From Pseudoramibacter sp. (GTDB lineage Bacteria > Bacillota > Clostridia > Eubacteriales > Eubacteriaceae): a stretch of DNA of 64,000 nt. The notes under the pieces were generated by a model. That model had not been told where the DNA came from. It saw nothing but the letters and a program-made list of their open reading frames with translations, and made no database searches. Below are positions 8,371 to 17,006 of this stretch, piece after piece. The translations under genes and the position numbers were made by a program. Positions within the stretch are counted from its first letter, which is position 1. Each line of letters begins with the position of its first letter. The DNA is taken from NCBI RefSeq assembly GCF_022484225.1, contig NZ_JAKVLT010000001.1:1302001-1366000 (forward strand), given 5' to 3'.

Positions 8371-9306
8371 TCAATCAATTTTGACGTGAAATTCGATTTT
8401 TGTCCCTTCGTTTTCGGGTTTTAAATCAAAATACTGCCATTGAGGTTCCGCCTCGGCCAAAAAGTTCTGCATCTTTTCAGAAAAAGGCGAGAGGTTGTTT
8501 TGGCGGGTGATGGCGAGAATGGTCGGACCGGCGCCTGAAATGGACACGCCCAGCGCGCCGAAATCTAAAGCCGCTTTTTTTACGCGGTCAAAAGAACGGA
8601 TGAGGGGCTTGCGGTAAGGTTCGTGAAGCTTGTCTTTCATGCTGTTCTTTAAAATATCCGGGCGCCCGTCGGATAAAGCCAGATACGTCATGGTGGCGTG
8701 GGCAACATTGAAAACGCCGTCCTGTCTTGAAATTTCGTCCGGCAGCGCGGCTCGGGATGCCTTGGTCGACAATTCGAAATTGGGTACGATGAGGTGAAAG
8801 GCAAAGCAGTCGGCCACTTCTTTTTTGATGTATTGGTAGTGGCGCCCTGCGCCGATGGAACAGACCAGTCCGCCGAACATGGCCGGGGCGATGTTGTCGG
8901 GGTGTCCTTCCATGGCGACGGCCATGTCGAACAATTCGTTCTGGGACAGCGGACTCTGGCAAAGTGCATTGGCCCCTACCAGGCCGGCTACAATACAGGT
9001 TGCCGAAGAGCCAAGGCCTCGGCTCACCGGGACGTTGGTTTCGGTGTGGATATAAAGGCCCTTTGGATAGTAATGGACGCGTTTAAAGACGCGCTGCATG
9101 GCCCGGTAGACGAGGTTGTTTGTGCCCTGGTATTTTCGGGGCACGCCGCGGATGGTCAGTTTGCCGTCATCTTTTTCTTTGAAGGTAAAGACGTTATAGA
9201 GATTGAACGCGAGGCCGAAAGCGTCGAACCCCGGACCAATATTGGCAGAGGTGCCGGGGACTGTGACGCGGACAGCCGGATGAGAAGAATGATTGGAATG
9301 ATGCAT
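8371..9306 (-). CDS. thrB: Homoserine kinase ThrB
   Basis: ThrB phosphorylates homoserine to O-phosphohomoserine, the substrate of threonine synthase. The 311-residue protein belongs to the GHMP kinases: motif 1 VPGTSANIGPGFDAFG near the start, the ATP-binding motif 2 PVSRGLGSSATCIVAG at about residue 90, and motif 3 GVSISGAGPTILAI near the C-terminus. It lies 27 bp behind thrC on the minus strand, with an AAGGA ribosome site, so the two consecutive threonine steps are co-transcribed. The start is histidine-rich (MHHSNHSSH), which is unusual but probably neutral. Confidence 0.95.
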   Translation of the reverse strand: MHHSNHSSHPAVRVTVPGTSANIGPGFDAFGLAFNLYNVFTFKEKDDGKLTIRGVPRKYQGTNNLVYRAMQRVFKRVHYYPKGLYIHTETNVPVSRGLGSSATCIVAGLVGANALCQSPLSQNELFDMAVAMEGHPDNIAPAMFGGLVCSIGAGRHYQYIKKEVADCFAFHLIVPNFELSTKASRAALPDEISRQDGVFNVAHATMTYLALSDGRPDILKNSMKDKLHEPYRKPLIRSFDRVKKAALDFGALGVSISGAGPTILAITRQNNLSPFSEKMQNFLAEAEPQWQYFDLKPENEGTKIEFHVKID

Positions 9307-9333
9307 GATGATCAGGTCCTTTGCTGTGAAGTC

Positions 9334-10851
9334 TTATGCTTTAATTCGGGTCAGAAAATCCTGTAAAGAGCGGTCCATTTCGTTCACACTGCAGACCTGG
9401 TTGTGGCGGTTTGGCCGGTTGGCCAGATCAGCCAGGGGCTTTGGAACTGCTGTATCTGTCGCGGCGGACAAGGCCGACAGCACGTCGAAATCGTCGAGGC
9501 CTTCAGGAATTTCGCCGAAAATGCTGCGGTAGACGTGGTTGGCAAATTTGTAGGGACTTGCCGTGGACAGCACCACCGTCGTCGTTTCATCTGCTGTATT
9601 TTTGAGATATTCATCGTAAACGTGGCTGGCGACGGCGGTGTGAGGGTCGATGAGATAGTGATGCTGCTTGAACATATCCGAGATGGCCTGAGCGGTTTGT
9701 TCTTCGTTAGCGCATCCGCCCCAGAAAATTTTGCGGGTTTTAGCTTTGATGGCTTCGGGTATGGTGTAGTGCCCGTCTTCCTGAAGGGTGGCCATCCAGT
9801 CGGACACCTGGTCGGTATCTTTTGAGACGTCGTAAAGCAGGCGTTCAAGGTTGCTTGAAATGAGGATGTCCATCGACGGTGACATGGTCTTGTAAAAATC
9901 GCGGTTGCGGTTGTATTCGCCGGTTTCAAAGAAATCCGTTAGGACGCGGTTGGCGTTTGAAGCGCAAATCAGACGGTGAACCGGAAGCCCGGTTAAGGCC
10001 GCGTAATAGCCGGCTAAAATGTCGCCGAAATTGCCGGTTGGCACGACAAAATTGACGGGATCGCCGCATTGAATGGCGTCATTGCGGACCAGTTCGCAGT
10101 AGCTGTAATAATAGTAGACCACCTGAGGCAGCAGACGGCCGATATTGATCGAATTGGCAGAAGAGAGCAGAAAGCCCTGGTCTTCAAGTTTGGCGTTGAG
10201 CGCCTGATCCGAGAAGATCTTTTTGACGCCGTTCTGGGTATCGTCGAAATTGCCGCGAACGCCGACGACGCAGGTGTTGTCTCCGCCCTGGGTTAACATC
10301 TGCTTTTCCTGAACAGCGGAAACGCCGTCTTTCGGGTAGTAGACGATGATGTCGATGCCCGGCACGTCGCAGAATCCGGAAAGCGCTGCCTTGCCTGTAT
10401 CGCCGGAAGTGGCGGTCAGGATGACGATTTCGCGGTTGACGTTTTGAATATCGACGGCTTTTGTCGTGAAATGGGGCAGAATCGTCAGCGCCATATCTTT
10501 AAAAGCACAGGTCGGACCGTGGTAAAGTTCAAGGAAATAGCGGTCTTTGGCCTTTTGAACTTTTACCGGGCATTTTGCATCGTCAAACAGCCCGGTTTGA
10601 TAGGCACCGTGGACACAGACTTTGATCTGTTCAGGGCTGAAGTCGTCGAGAAACGCTTCAAAGAGGGTTTGGGCGACCTCTGAGTAGGTTTTGGACATCA
10701 GGCTTTGAATGTCAAAATGGCAGTTCCTTATAAAAGAAGGAACGTATAATCCGCCGTCTTTGGCCAGGCCGGCGATGATGGCCTGGGAAGCGGTGATATT
10801 CTGTTCACGGCCGCGGGTGCTGACGTAGTGGTCTCGGTAGTCGATTTGCAT
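9334..10851 (-). CDS. thrC: Threonine synthase ThrC
   Basis: ThrC is the PLP enzyme that converts O-phosphohomoserine to threonine. At 505 residues it belongs to the longer (E. coli and fungal type) branch. The PLP lysine is Lys118 in HGPTCAFKDMAL, and the SGDTGKAAL and VPTGNFGDILAGY segments for phosphate and cofactor are present. The N-terminus YVSTRG is typical. It heads the leftward thrC-thrB unit and is divergent from hom-lysC, so four enzymes of the aspartate-to-threonine path lie together. The ATG has a GGAGG ribosome site. Confidence 0.96.
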   Translation of the reverse strand: MQIDYRDHYVSTRGREQNITASQAIIAGLAKDGGLYVPSFIRNCHFDIQSLMSKTYSEVAQTLFEAFLDDFSPEQIKVCVHGAYQTGLFDDAKCPVKVQKAKDRYFLELYHGPTCAFKDMALTILPHFTTKAVDIQNVNREIVILTATSGDTGKAALSGFCDVPGIDIIVYYPKDGVSAVQEKQMLTQGGDNTCVVGVRGNFDDTQNGVKKIFSDQALNAKLEDQGFLLSSANSINIGRLLPQVVYYYYSYCELVRNDAIQCGDPVNFVVPTGNFGDILAGYYAALTGLPVHRLICASNANRVLTDFFETGEYNRNRDFYKTMSPSMDILISSNLERLLYDVSKDTDQVSDWMATLQEDGHYTIPEAIKAKTRKIFWGGCANEEQTAQAISDMFKQHHYLIDPHTAVASHVYDEYLKNTADETTTVVLSTASPYKFANHVYRSIFGEIPEGLDDFDVLSALSAATDTAVPKPLADLANRPNRHNQVCSVNEMDRSLQDFLTRIKA

Positions 10852-10896
10852 AGAACGCCTCCATCTGGTATAAAATAATAAAAACGCAATAAAAAA

Positions 10897-10926
10897 TTGC
10901 GACGTAATCTGTTTCTATGATAGAAT
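10897..10926 (+). promoter_or_regulatory. Probable promoter of hom-lysC
   Basis: TTGCGA at 10897-10902, an 18-bp spacer and TAGAAT at 10921-10926 preceded by TGA (extended -10) point toward hom. It lies within the 134-bp divergent region shared with thrC. No leader hairpin or riboswitch was seen between it and the GTG start. Confidence 0.5.
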
Positions 10927-10985
10927 GATTTAAATTGAATTACAAGTGAAAAGTTGGATTTAAAATCAAGAAATGAGGTCATACC

Positions 10986-12230
10986 GTGAATATTGCATTA
11001 CTTGGATTCGGAACAATCGGTTCAGGGGTTTACGAGCTCATCAACCTTCACAAAGGGCGCTTTGCCGATAATCTGGACGAACCCGTTTACATCACCAAGA
11101 TCTTAGACCGGGATCCTAACAAAAAAGTGGACCCGTCTGATCATCACTGCGAAATTGTGACAGACCCGGATCTCATTATGAACGATCCGGAAATCAAAAT
11201 TGTCGTTTCCCTTTTAGGCGGAATGGATTTTGAATATAAAATGATCAAAACGGCTCTGGAACACGATAAAAACGTGGTCACCGCCAGCAAAGCCGTATTG
11301 TCTGAATACTTTGCAGAACTCAATGCCATTGCGGATGAACACCATGTTTTCTTAAGATATGAAGCGGCTGTCGGCGGCGGCATCCCCATCATCGGATCTT
11401 TAAACGAAGAACTGAAAATCAACCATATCGATGAAATCAAAGGGATTTTGAACGGGACCACGAACTTCATTTTGTCGAAGATGACGGAAAACAATGCGGA
11501 TTTTGATGAAACCCTCAAGCTTGCGCAGAAGATCGGCTTTGCTGAAGCTGATCCCACAGCGGATATCGAAGGCTACGACGTTTCGAGAAAGCTGGCCATT
11601 CTTTCAACTCTGGCCTACGGCGGCATCATCCGCGATGAAGACATTAAAAAGCGCGGTCTGTCTGACGTGGAAGCCGTGGATGTGGAAATGGTGAAATCCA
11701 TCGGCTATGTCATTAAATACCTCGGTCATTCCAAGCTTTTGAACAAAAACCAGGTGTACACGACCGTCGAACCGGTGTTGTTCCCCAATGAATCCATGAT
11801 GGGGCATGTCGATTCGGAATTCAACATTATTTCGATTAAAGGCGACGTCATCGGCGAGCTGCAGTTCTACGGCAAAGGCGCCGGCAAAGACGCAACGGCC
11901 AACGCTGTGGTGGGCGATGTCCTTTACATCATCAACAGTTTGAAAGAAGAACGGCGCCCCCACTACAAGAAACTGACCAATGAACTGCACAAGATGGGCA
12001 ATTCCGGTTTTTCAGGCCGTTATTATCTGCGGGTTCACGTCACCAATAACGACGAACTGGCCTATGTCATGTCAGTCATGGATGCAGATAAGGGCAGAGG
12101 ACAAATCGTGGTCAGCGGCGACGATGTTTTCTTCACGACTTCGGAAATTCAGGCGGATGTTTTTGATTCGCTGGTTGACAGATTGAAAGAACGGACGCCA
12201 AAATTGTTCTACGCCCGTATTTACGAATAA
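10986..12230 (+). CDS. hom: Homoserine dehydrogenase
   Basis: This enzyme reduces aspartate semialdehyde to homoserine. The 414-residue product has the N-terminal nucleotide fold (NIALLGFGTIGSGVYEL), the catalytic homoserine dehydrogenase region with GGGIPII and GILNGTTNFILSKM, and a C-terminal ACT domain (about residues 340-414) that usually binds threonine for feedback control. The start is GTG with a GAGG ribosome site 8 nt upstream; the usual Rossmann start follows at once. It lies 11 bp ahead of lysC, forming a two-gene operon. Confidence 0.96.
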   Translation: MNIALLGFGTIGSGVYELINLHKGRFADNLDEPVYITKILDRDPNKKVDPSDHHCEIVTDPDLIMNDPEIKIVVSLLGGMDFEYKMIKTALEHDKNVVTASKAVLSEYFAELNAIADEHHVFLRYEAAVGGGIPIIGSLNEELKINHIDEIKGILNGTTNFILSKMTENNADFDETLKLAQKIGFAEADPTADIEGYDVSRKLAILSTLAYGGIIRDEDIKKRGLSDVEAVDVEMVKSIGYVIKYLGHSKLLNKNQVYTTVEPVLFPNESMMGHVDSEFNIISIKGDVIGELQFYGKGAGKDATANAVVGDVLYIINSLKEERRPHYKKLTNELHKMGNSGFSGRYYLRVHVTNNDELAYVMSVMDADKGRGQIVVSGDDVFFTTSEIQADVFDSLVDRLKERTPKLFYARIYE

Positions 12231-12241
12231 GCAGGTGACGG

Positions 12242-13453
12242 ATGAAAGATTTAATTGTTCAGAAGTACGGCGGCACTTCAGTCGGCAGCGTCGACCGCAT
12301 TAAACATGTTGCGAAGCGGATTGTCGACCGGGCAGACGAAGGCAAAAAGATGGTGGTGGTCGTTTCAGCCATGGGCAAGCAGACCGACCATCTGGTTGAA
12401 ATGGCTAAGGCGATTAATTCCAATCCCCCAAGCCGTGAACTGGATGTGCTCATGGCGACCGGCGAACAGGAAAGCATCGCGCTTTTGGCGATGGCGATTC
12501 AGGCCCTGGGCCACACGGTCATTTCTTTAACCGGCGCCCAATGCGGAATCAAGACTTCGGAAGTGCACCGGAAGGCGCGCATCGAAGGCATTGACACCAG
12601 CCGTCTGGAACGGGAAATCGAATCCCATCAGGTGGTCATTGTCGCCGGCTTTCAGGGCATCGACGACCGGGACGAAGTGACGACCCTCGGAAGAGGCGGC
12701 TCGGACACGTCGGCGGTCGCCCTCGCTGCAGCTTTAAAAGCTGAAAGCTGTGAAATTTATACGGATGTGGACGGCGTGTACGATGCGGACCCGCGCATTG
12801 TGCCGGATGCCAAAAAAATCGATGAAATATCGTACAAAGAAGTGTTGGAAATGGCCAGTCTCGGTGCAGGGGTGCTGCATACCCGTTCGGTGGAACTGGC
12901 TGAAAAATACAAATTGCCGTTAGTGGTTCGTTCATCTTTTAATGACAATCCAGGAACCCTGATCAAGGAGGAAGTAAATCGTATGGAAAAGGTGTTAATT
13001 CGAGGCATTGCCCTTGATGAAGATATTGCAAAAATTTCAATTCTGGAAGTGCCGGACAAACCGGGCATTGCTTTCCGTCTGTTCTCATTTTTGGCTGCAC
13101 AGAATATTCACGTCGATATGATCGTTCAGAACGTCAACCGGACAGCCGTCAACGATATTTCTTTTACGGTCAATGTCGATGAACTGCAGAAAGCCGTGGA
13201 AGTGTCTCAGAAATTTGCTTTCGATGTCGGCGCCCAGAAGGTTGAATTTGACCAGGGTGTCGCCAAACTTTCCATTGTCGGAACCGGCATTGTGGCCAAC
13301 GCGGAAATTGCCAGCCAGTTCTTTGAAGCACTCTATGAACTCGGCATCAATATCCTGACGATTTCAACGTCCGAAATCAAAATCAGCTGTTTAATCGACA
13401 AGGACAGAGCTAAAGAAGCGATGGTTCACATCCACAAGAAATTTGAAATGTAA
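12242..13453 (+). CDS. lysC: Aspartate kinase
   Basis: Aspartate kinase makes aspartyl phosphate, the first step to lysine, methionine and threonine. The 403-residue chain begins with the signature VQKYGGTSVGS, contains FQGIDDRDEVTTLGRGGSDTSAVALA for substrate and ATP binding, and ends with two ACT domains (from about residue 255) for amino acid feedback. An internal ATG with an AAGGAGG site at about 12983 could start a separate beta-type regulatory subunit, as known for some Bacillus aspartate kinases. It is co-transcribed with hom and followed by a strong terminator. Confidence 0.95.
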   Translation: MKDLIVQKYGGTSVGSVDRIKHVAKRIVDRADEGKKMVVVVSAMGKQTDHLVEMAKAINSNPPSRELDVLMATGEQESIALLAMAIQALGHTVISLTGAQCGIKTSEVHRKARIEGIDTSRLEREIESHQVVIVAGFQGIDDRDEVTTLGRGGSDTSAVALAAALKAESCEIYTDVDGVYDADPRIVPDAKKIDEISYKEVLEMASLGAGVLHTRSVELAEKYKLPLVVRSSFNDNPGTLIKEEVNRMEKVLIRGIALDEDIAKISILEVPDKPGIAFRLFSFLAAQNIHVDMIVQNVNRTAVNDISFTVNVDELQKAVEVSQKFAFDVGAQKVEFDQGVAKLSIVGTGIVANAEIASQFFEALYELGINILTISTSEIKISCLIDKDRAKEAMVHIHKKFEM

Positions 13454-13460
13454 GCGCATT

Positions 13461-13506
13461 AAAAAATCCCGAATGTATTGAATCCAATACATTCGGGATT
13501 TTTTTA
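13461..13506. terminator. Bidirectional terminator between lysC and thyX
   Basis: A perfect 16-bp stem (AATCCCGAATGTATTG and its complement) with a four-base loop lies between A- and T-runs. It can end both lysC and the converging thyX. Confidence 0.92.
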
Positions 13507-13511
13507 GGCCT

Positions 13512-14288
13512 TTATTTGGATAAGTTTTTAAATTTTTCCCGGACGCCTTTGATGTCGCCGCAGTACATCTGGCCTTCGGGACAGGGCCCGGTCAGACAGG
13601 AGGGGCCGGCGTCGGCAAAGAGGGTCGGCGCGACGGGCTTGACCAGTTTTAACATCTGGGTGGCACATTCACGGATTTCCCACTGGGCCCGGTTGCAGCA
13701 GCGCAGATTAAAGAAGTGAAGCAGTTCCCGGGCGTTCATGGTGACGATGATTTTCGTTTCGCAGGCGTTTGGCAAAACGTAGCGGGCATCTTCGTAAGCT
13801 TTTTTCTGGGCAGCAGTCCGGGCTTCTTTTTCGGATTTTCCCTGGGCTGTCAGGGTTTTGAGATGATGGGCGGTCAGCTGATCGACCAGGGTGTCATAAG
13901 CTTTCTGGTCATCGGCCATGGTTTTTAGAAATAAAGCCTTTGCCTCAGGAATTTCTGCGATGGCAGGGGGCACAACGTAGTGAAACTGCCCTTCTGCGAC
14001 GTAGCGCTGGGATTTCTGGCTGTAGCTGGCGAGACGGTGGCGCACCAGCTGGTGGGTGAGAGAGCGGCTGACGCCTTCGATGCCAAAGGTAAAACTGATG
14101 TGTTCGACGGGCGACATGTGCCCGTAGTTGGACAGCCGGTCCAGAAAAGCCTTCACTTTTTCAGGGGTCTGCTTTTCAGTCAAGTCTTCGATGTCGGCGC
14201 TGGAGTAGCACAGCTTGGCGGCAGAGGCGACGACTTTTTCAGGATCCGGCGTGTGGGCGAGTAAAATGACGTTTAATTTTGTTTCCAT
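13512..14288 (-). CDS. thyX: Flavin-dependent thymidylate synthase ThyX
   Basis: ThyX methylates dUMP to dTMP using FAD and methylene-tetrahydrofolate, without producing dihydrofolate. The 258-residue product carries the ThyX signature RHRxxSxxxxSxR as [13 protein letters not shown] and the conserved [20 protein letters not shown] segment for nucleotide and flavin binding. An AGGAGGACC ribosome site precedes the ATG. It stands alone between two terminators and is divergent from a YgjP-like gene. ThyX and dut at 18.3 kb both serve dTMP supply. Confidence 0.95.
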   Translation of the reverse strand: METKLNVILLAHTPDPEKVVASAAKLCYSSADIEDLTEKQTPEKVKAFLDRLSNYGHMSPVEHISFTFGIEGVSRSLTHQLVRHRLASYSQKSQRYVAEGQFHYVVPPAIAEIPEAKALFLKTMADDQKAYDTLVDQLTAHHLKTLTAQGKSEKEARTAAQKKAYEDARYVLPNACETKIIVTMNARELLHFFNLRCCNRAQWEIRECATQMLKLVKPVAPTLFADAGPSCLTGPCPEGQMYCGDIKGVREKFKNLSK

Positions 14289-14344
14289 GGGTCCTCCTGC
14301 AATTTTTTATCGGCATCAGCCAATTAATTAATTTCGATTTGTAT

Positions 14345-14350
14345 TATAAT
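14345..14350 (+). promoter_or_regulatory. -10 box directly before the YgjP-like gene
   Basis: A perfect TATAAT ends 6 nt before the ATG at 14357, so the expected transcription start falls on or next to the start codon. No good -35 box is seen at the usual distance, and there is no Shine-Dalgarno in between. Confidence 0.5.
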
Positions 14351-14356
14351 TATAAC

Positions 14357-14914
14357 ATGAAACCATATCAAACAAAATTTCCGTACCGCATTGTACCGGA
14401 ACACGAAAAAAAATATCAGTTCACCACCGGCGAACTGCATAAATACCGCGGGCATTATTATCCGCTGGTGATCAAGCCGGTGTCCGGCGCCTCTGAAGAG
14501 AAAGCTGAAATTGCCCAGGGGCATCTTGTGATCTATTCCGCAAAGCCCCATCATCCGGCGGCTAATGCCGCCATTTTGGATGAATGGTACTACCACCAGG
14601 CCAAGGCGCTTTTTGCCGGCATGGTGGCCAAGGCGATGCTCAATGCCAGACCCTATATTCATACGGAAGTGCCCCGGCTTAAAATTAAGCGCATGATCGA
14701 TCAGTGGGGGGCGTGCAATCCGAGAACCGGGCTTTTAATCTTAAACCTGGAACTCATCAAAGTGCCCGACGCGTGCACCGCTTTTGTCGCTCAGCACGAG
14801 GTTCTGCATTTGAAATACCCAAGCCACAACACGGCTTTTTTCACGGCGATGAAAACACTGATGCCGGATTGGGTGGAACGGGAAAAAATATTAAAAGAAT
14901 TTTATCCCGTGTGA
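14357..14914 (+). CDS. YgjP-like zinc metallopeptidase-fold protein (DUF45/M48-like)
   Basis: A 185-residue protein of the YgjP/DUF45 family of zincin-like proteins. The zinc motif HEVLH occurs in VAQHEVLHLKYPSHN, preceded by QWGACNPRTG and a third-ligand region after NHxxF-like NTAFF. The E. coli member has been linked to nucleotide hydrolysis or proteolysis; the real activity here is not known. I chose ATG 14357 rather than an upstream in-frame ATG at 14279, which overlaps the thyX start. The ATG lacks a ribosome site and lies 6 nt after a TATAAT, so its mRNA may be leaderless. Confidence 0.8.
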   Translation: MKPYQTKFPYRIVPEHEKKYQFTTGELHKYRGHYYPLVIKPVSGASEEKAEIAQGHLVIYSAKPHHPAANAAILDEWYYHQAKALFAGMVAKAMLNARPYIHTEVPRLKIKRMIDQWGACNPRTGLLILNLELIKVPDACTAFVAQHEVLHLKYPSHNTAFFTAMKTLMPDWVEREKILKEFYPV

Positions 14915-14940
14915 TGATTTTTTATATTTTTGACGGCAAT

Positions 14941-14978
14941 ACAAAAGGCGTTCTGAGTTTTTTCAGAACGCCTTTTGT
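14941..14978. terminator. Bidirectional terminator between the YgjP-like gene and luxS
   Basis: A perfect 16-bp stem (ACAAAAGGCGTTCTGA and complement) with a T-rich six-base loop separates the converging genes. The arms themselves end in A- and T-runs, so it may work in both directions. Confidence 0.88.
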
Positions 14979-14987
14979 ATTTGACTT

Positions 14988-15476
14988 TTATTGGGGATAA
15001 ATTAAACGGCTTTCGTCGATGTGGTCGAGCACTTCGGTTAAGAATTTTTTGGATTCGTATTTGGCCATGTTCAGGTTTTGATCCAGATAGTTGCCGCAGT
15101 CTTTGGCCGCAGCGCCGGGCACATCGCCTTCGTAATCGGCCATGAACGCGTAGAGATCCCGGACCAGAGGCACCACGTCCTTGGAATCGAGATCGCCTTT
15201 CATCACGAGGTAATAGCCGGTGCGGCAGCCCATGGGGCCGAAATAGATGATCTGATTTGAAATTTTTGGATCATTTCTCAGATAGGTGGCGCCGAGGTGT
15301 TCGATGGTGTGGCATTCCGCCGTGTTGAGCACCGGTTCGCGGTTCGGCGCTTTCATCCGGATGTCAAAGGTGGTGACGATCTGGTCGCCGACCTGGTCCT
15401 TTCTGGAAACGTAAATGCCGCGTTTGAGTTTTAAGTGATTCACTGTAAAGCTGGGTATTTTTTTGAGTTCTGCCAT
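14988..15476 (-). CDS. luxS: S-ribosylhomocysteine lyase LuxS
   Basis: LuxS splits S-ribosylhomocysteine to homocysteine and the AI-2 precursor, so it belongs to the activated methyl cycle and to AI-2 signalling. The 162-residue product shows the metal site HTIEHLGAT (HxxEH), the catalytic cysteine segment FGPMGCRTGYY, and the third ligand cysteine in KDCGNYLDQN. It is the last gene of a leftward run starting at the aldolase-like gene at 17.9 kb and lies 1 bp after recU. Its partner nucleosidase was not seen in this window. Confidence 0.96.
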   Translation of the reverse strand: MAELKKIPSFTVNHLKLKRGIYVSRKDQVGDQIVTTFDIRMKAPNREPVLNTAECHTIEHLGATYLRNDPKISNQIIYFGPMGCRTGYYLVMKGDLDSKDVVPLVRDLYAFMADYEGDVPGAAAKDCGNYLDQNLNMAKYESKKFLTEVLDHIDESRLIYPQ

Positions 15477-15477
15477 G

Positions 15478-16023
15478 TTATTGGCCTCCTTTGTTCAGAT
15501 TTGTGAGGTAGCGGTTCAGAGTTTCAAGGTAGTGGAGCTGAATGCCGCCGTGGGCGCGGATTAAATACTGAGATTCAAATGCCGCGTAGGGAATGGACTT
15601 GCGCCCGCCTTTTTTGGCCCCGTTCCAATAATGCATCAGGACTTCAAAGGGCAGAAGAAAATACTGATCGGTCTGCTTAAAATAGACGATTAAAAATGCC
15701 AGGCCGTCCTGCTTTTGAAAGGCTTCCATAAAAGCCACCTGATGTTCATGAATGTTGTACAGCGGCAGGTTTTTGAGATGGGTTTCCTTGGCGTCAAAAC
15801 ACACGGGAATGCCCTGGACGTTGCCGACGTAATCGACGGTGCTTTTCGCGTCGAAATAGGCGAGCTTGATGACGCCTTTCTGCTGGTCGAGCTTGACCGG
15901 GGTGATGGCGGTCGGAATTTTCTGCATGACGGCCAGACCGTGTTCCAGATAATAGCGGTTGCTCTGATTGATCAGATCTTCTAAAACGGAGCCCCTCAGG
16001 CCCCGGGTGTGCCAATATCCCAT
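15478..16023 (-). CDS. recU: Holliday junction resolvase RecU
   Basis: RecU is the Firmicutes resolvase that cuts Holliday junctions made by RuvAB and RecG. The 181-residue product shows the family core: RGxxLEDLINQSNRYYLEHGLAVMQKIPT, then the nuclease motif VDYVGNVQGIPVCFDAKET with its acidic residues, and the conserved C-terminal region. RuvA and RuvB are encoded at 31.7 kb, so the window holds branch migration and resolution genes. RecU usually neighbours a class A penicillin-binding protein; here it lies between a pseudouridine synthase and luxS. Confidence 0.9.
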   Translation of the reverse strand: MGYWHTRGLRGSVLEDLINQSNRYYLEHGLAVMQKIPTAITPVKLDQQKGVIKLAYFDAKSTVDYVGNVQGIPVCFDAKETHLKNLPLYNIHEHQVAFMEAFQKQDGLAFLIVYFKQTDQYFLLPFEVLMHYWNGAKKGGRKSIPYAAFESQYLIRAHGGIQLHYLETLNRYLTNLNKGGQ

Positions 16024-16026
16024 CGC

Positions 16027-17004
16027 TTATTCGCCTCTTTTCCCGCAAAGCTTCACGTCCCATTGTAACGCATCTAAGATCTGATTGAAAGCCGGATCTG
16101 TGACAGGCGCTTCGATATCGAAATGCAGTGCTTTGGAGTCCAGTGAATAGCGCATGGCGTGAAGCAGCGGGTGGCTGAGGCCGTATTGGCGTTTCAGCCT
16201 GCGGTTGGCTTCGGCGGAACCGTATTTGACGTCGCCGACGATCGGATGGCCCAGATGGGCGAGCTGCACCCGGATCTGGTGGGTCTTGCCGGTATACAGC
16301 CTGATTTTAAGCAGGGTGTAATGCCCATTGCTTTTAATGGGGGTGTAGCGGAGCAGCGCACGTTTGCTTTCGCTGCTGTCTGCCTCTGAAACCACGCGGG
16401 TTTTGTTGTTTTTGCGCACCAGCCGGTCGTCGCAGGCGCCGGCCTCGGTGATTTGTCCGAAAACCAGCGCGAGATAGGTCTTTTGGGTCTGATGCTCCCG
16501 GATGGCCCCACTCAGTATTTTTTGTGTGCCGTAATCCTTTGGAATCAGGATGACGCCGGAAGTGCCGCGGTCGAGGCGGTTCGCCGGTGCGGCGTGAAAC
16601 GTGCCAGTGCTGTACCGGGCCGCCAGATCTGCGACAGACGGGGCGCCGGTTCGGTCCGGCTGGGTCAAAAGGCCGGCCGGTTTATTGATCCCCAGAAGAT
16701 GGGCATCTTCGTAAAGGGGCGGTGCAGCCAGATCCGCCAGCGCTTTGGGAAGCGGCGGGGTTTTCGAAAGCTTTTGTTCAGTCTCTCCTCTGAATTTATG
16801 AAACGTCTCTTCTGAAAAATAGAAGGTGAGCACATCGCCCTGAACCACTGTATCTTTGGGCTCAGCCCGGCGGCCGTTGCGTTTGATGCGTTTTTTGCGC
16901 AGCATTTTCATGAGCAGTCCCTTGCCGGCGCCGGGCATGAATTTCGTAAGAAAGCGGTCCAAGCGCTGACCGTCAGCACTTTGGGGAATGCGGTAGTCAA
17001 TCAT
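16027..17004 (-). CDS. RluA-family pseudouridine synthase (RluC/RluD-like)
   Basis: A 325-residue enzyme that should turn uridine to pseudouridine in rRNA or tRNA. An S4-type RNA-binding domain covers about residues 10-70 (DRFLTKFMPGAGKGLLMKMLRKKRI). The catalytic domain holds the conserved RLDRGTSGV with the active-site Asp, GINKPAGLLTQP, and TGKTHQIRVQLAHLGHPIVGDVKYG. The exact RNA target (23S helix 69 type or other) cannot be set from sequence. It is packed between the aldolase-like gene (2 bp) and recU (3 bp), so it is operonic. Confidence 0.88.
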   Translation of the reverse strand: MIDYRIPQSADGQRLDRFLTKFMPGAGKGLLMKMLRKKRIKRNGRRAEPKDTVVQGDVLTFYFSEETFHKFRGETEQKLSKTPPLPKALADLAAPPLYEDAHLLGINKPAGLLTQPDRTGAPSVADLAARYSTGTFHAAPANRLDRGTSGVILIPKDYGTQKILSGAIREHQTQKTYLALVFGQITEAGACDDRLVRKNNKTRVVSEADSSESKRALLRYTPIKSNGHYTLLKIRLYTGKTHQIRVQLAHLGHPIVGDVKYGSAEANRRLKRQYGLSHPLLHAMRYSLDSKALHFDIEAPVTDPAFNQILDALQWDVKLCGKRGE

Positions 17005-17006
17005 GT

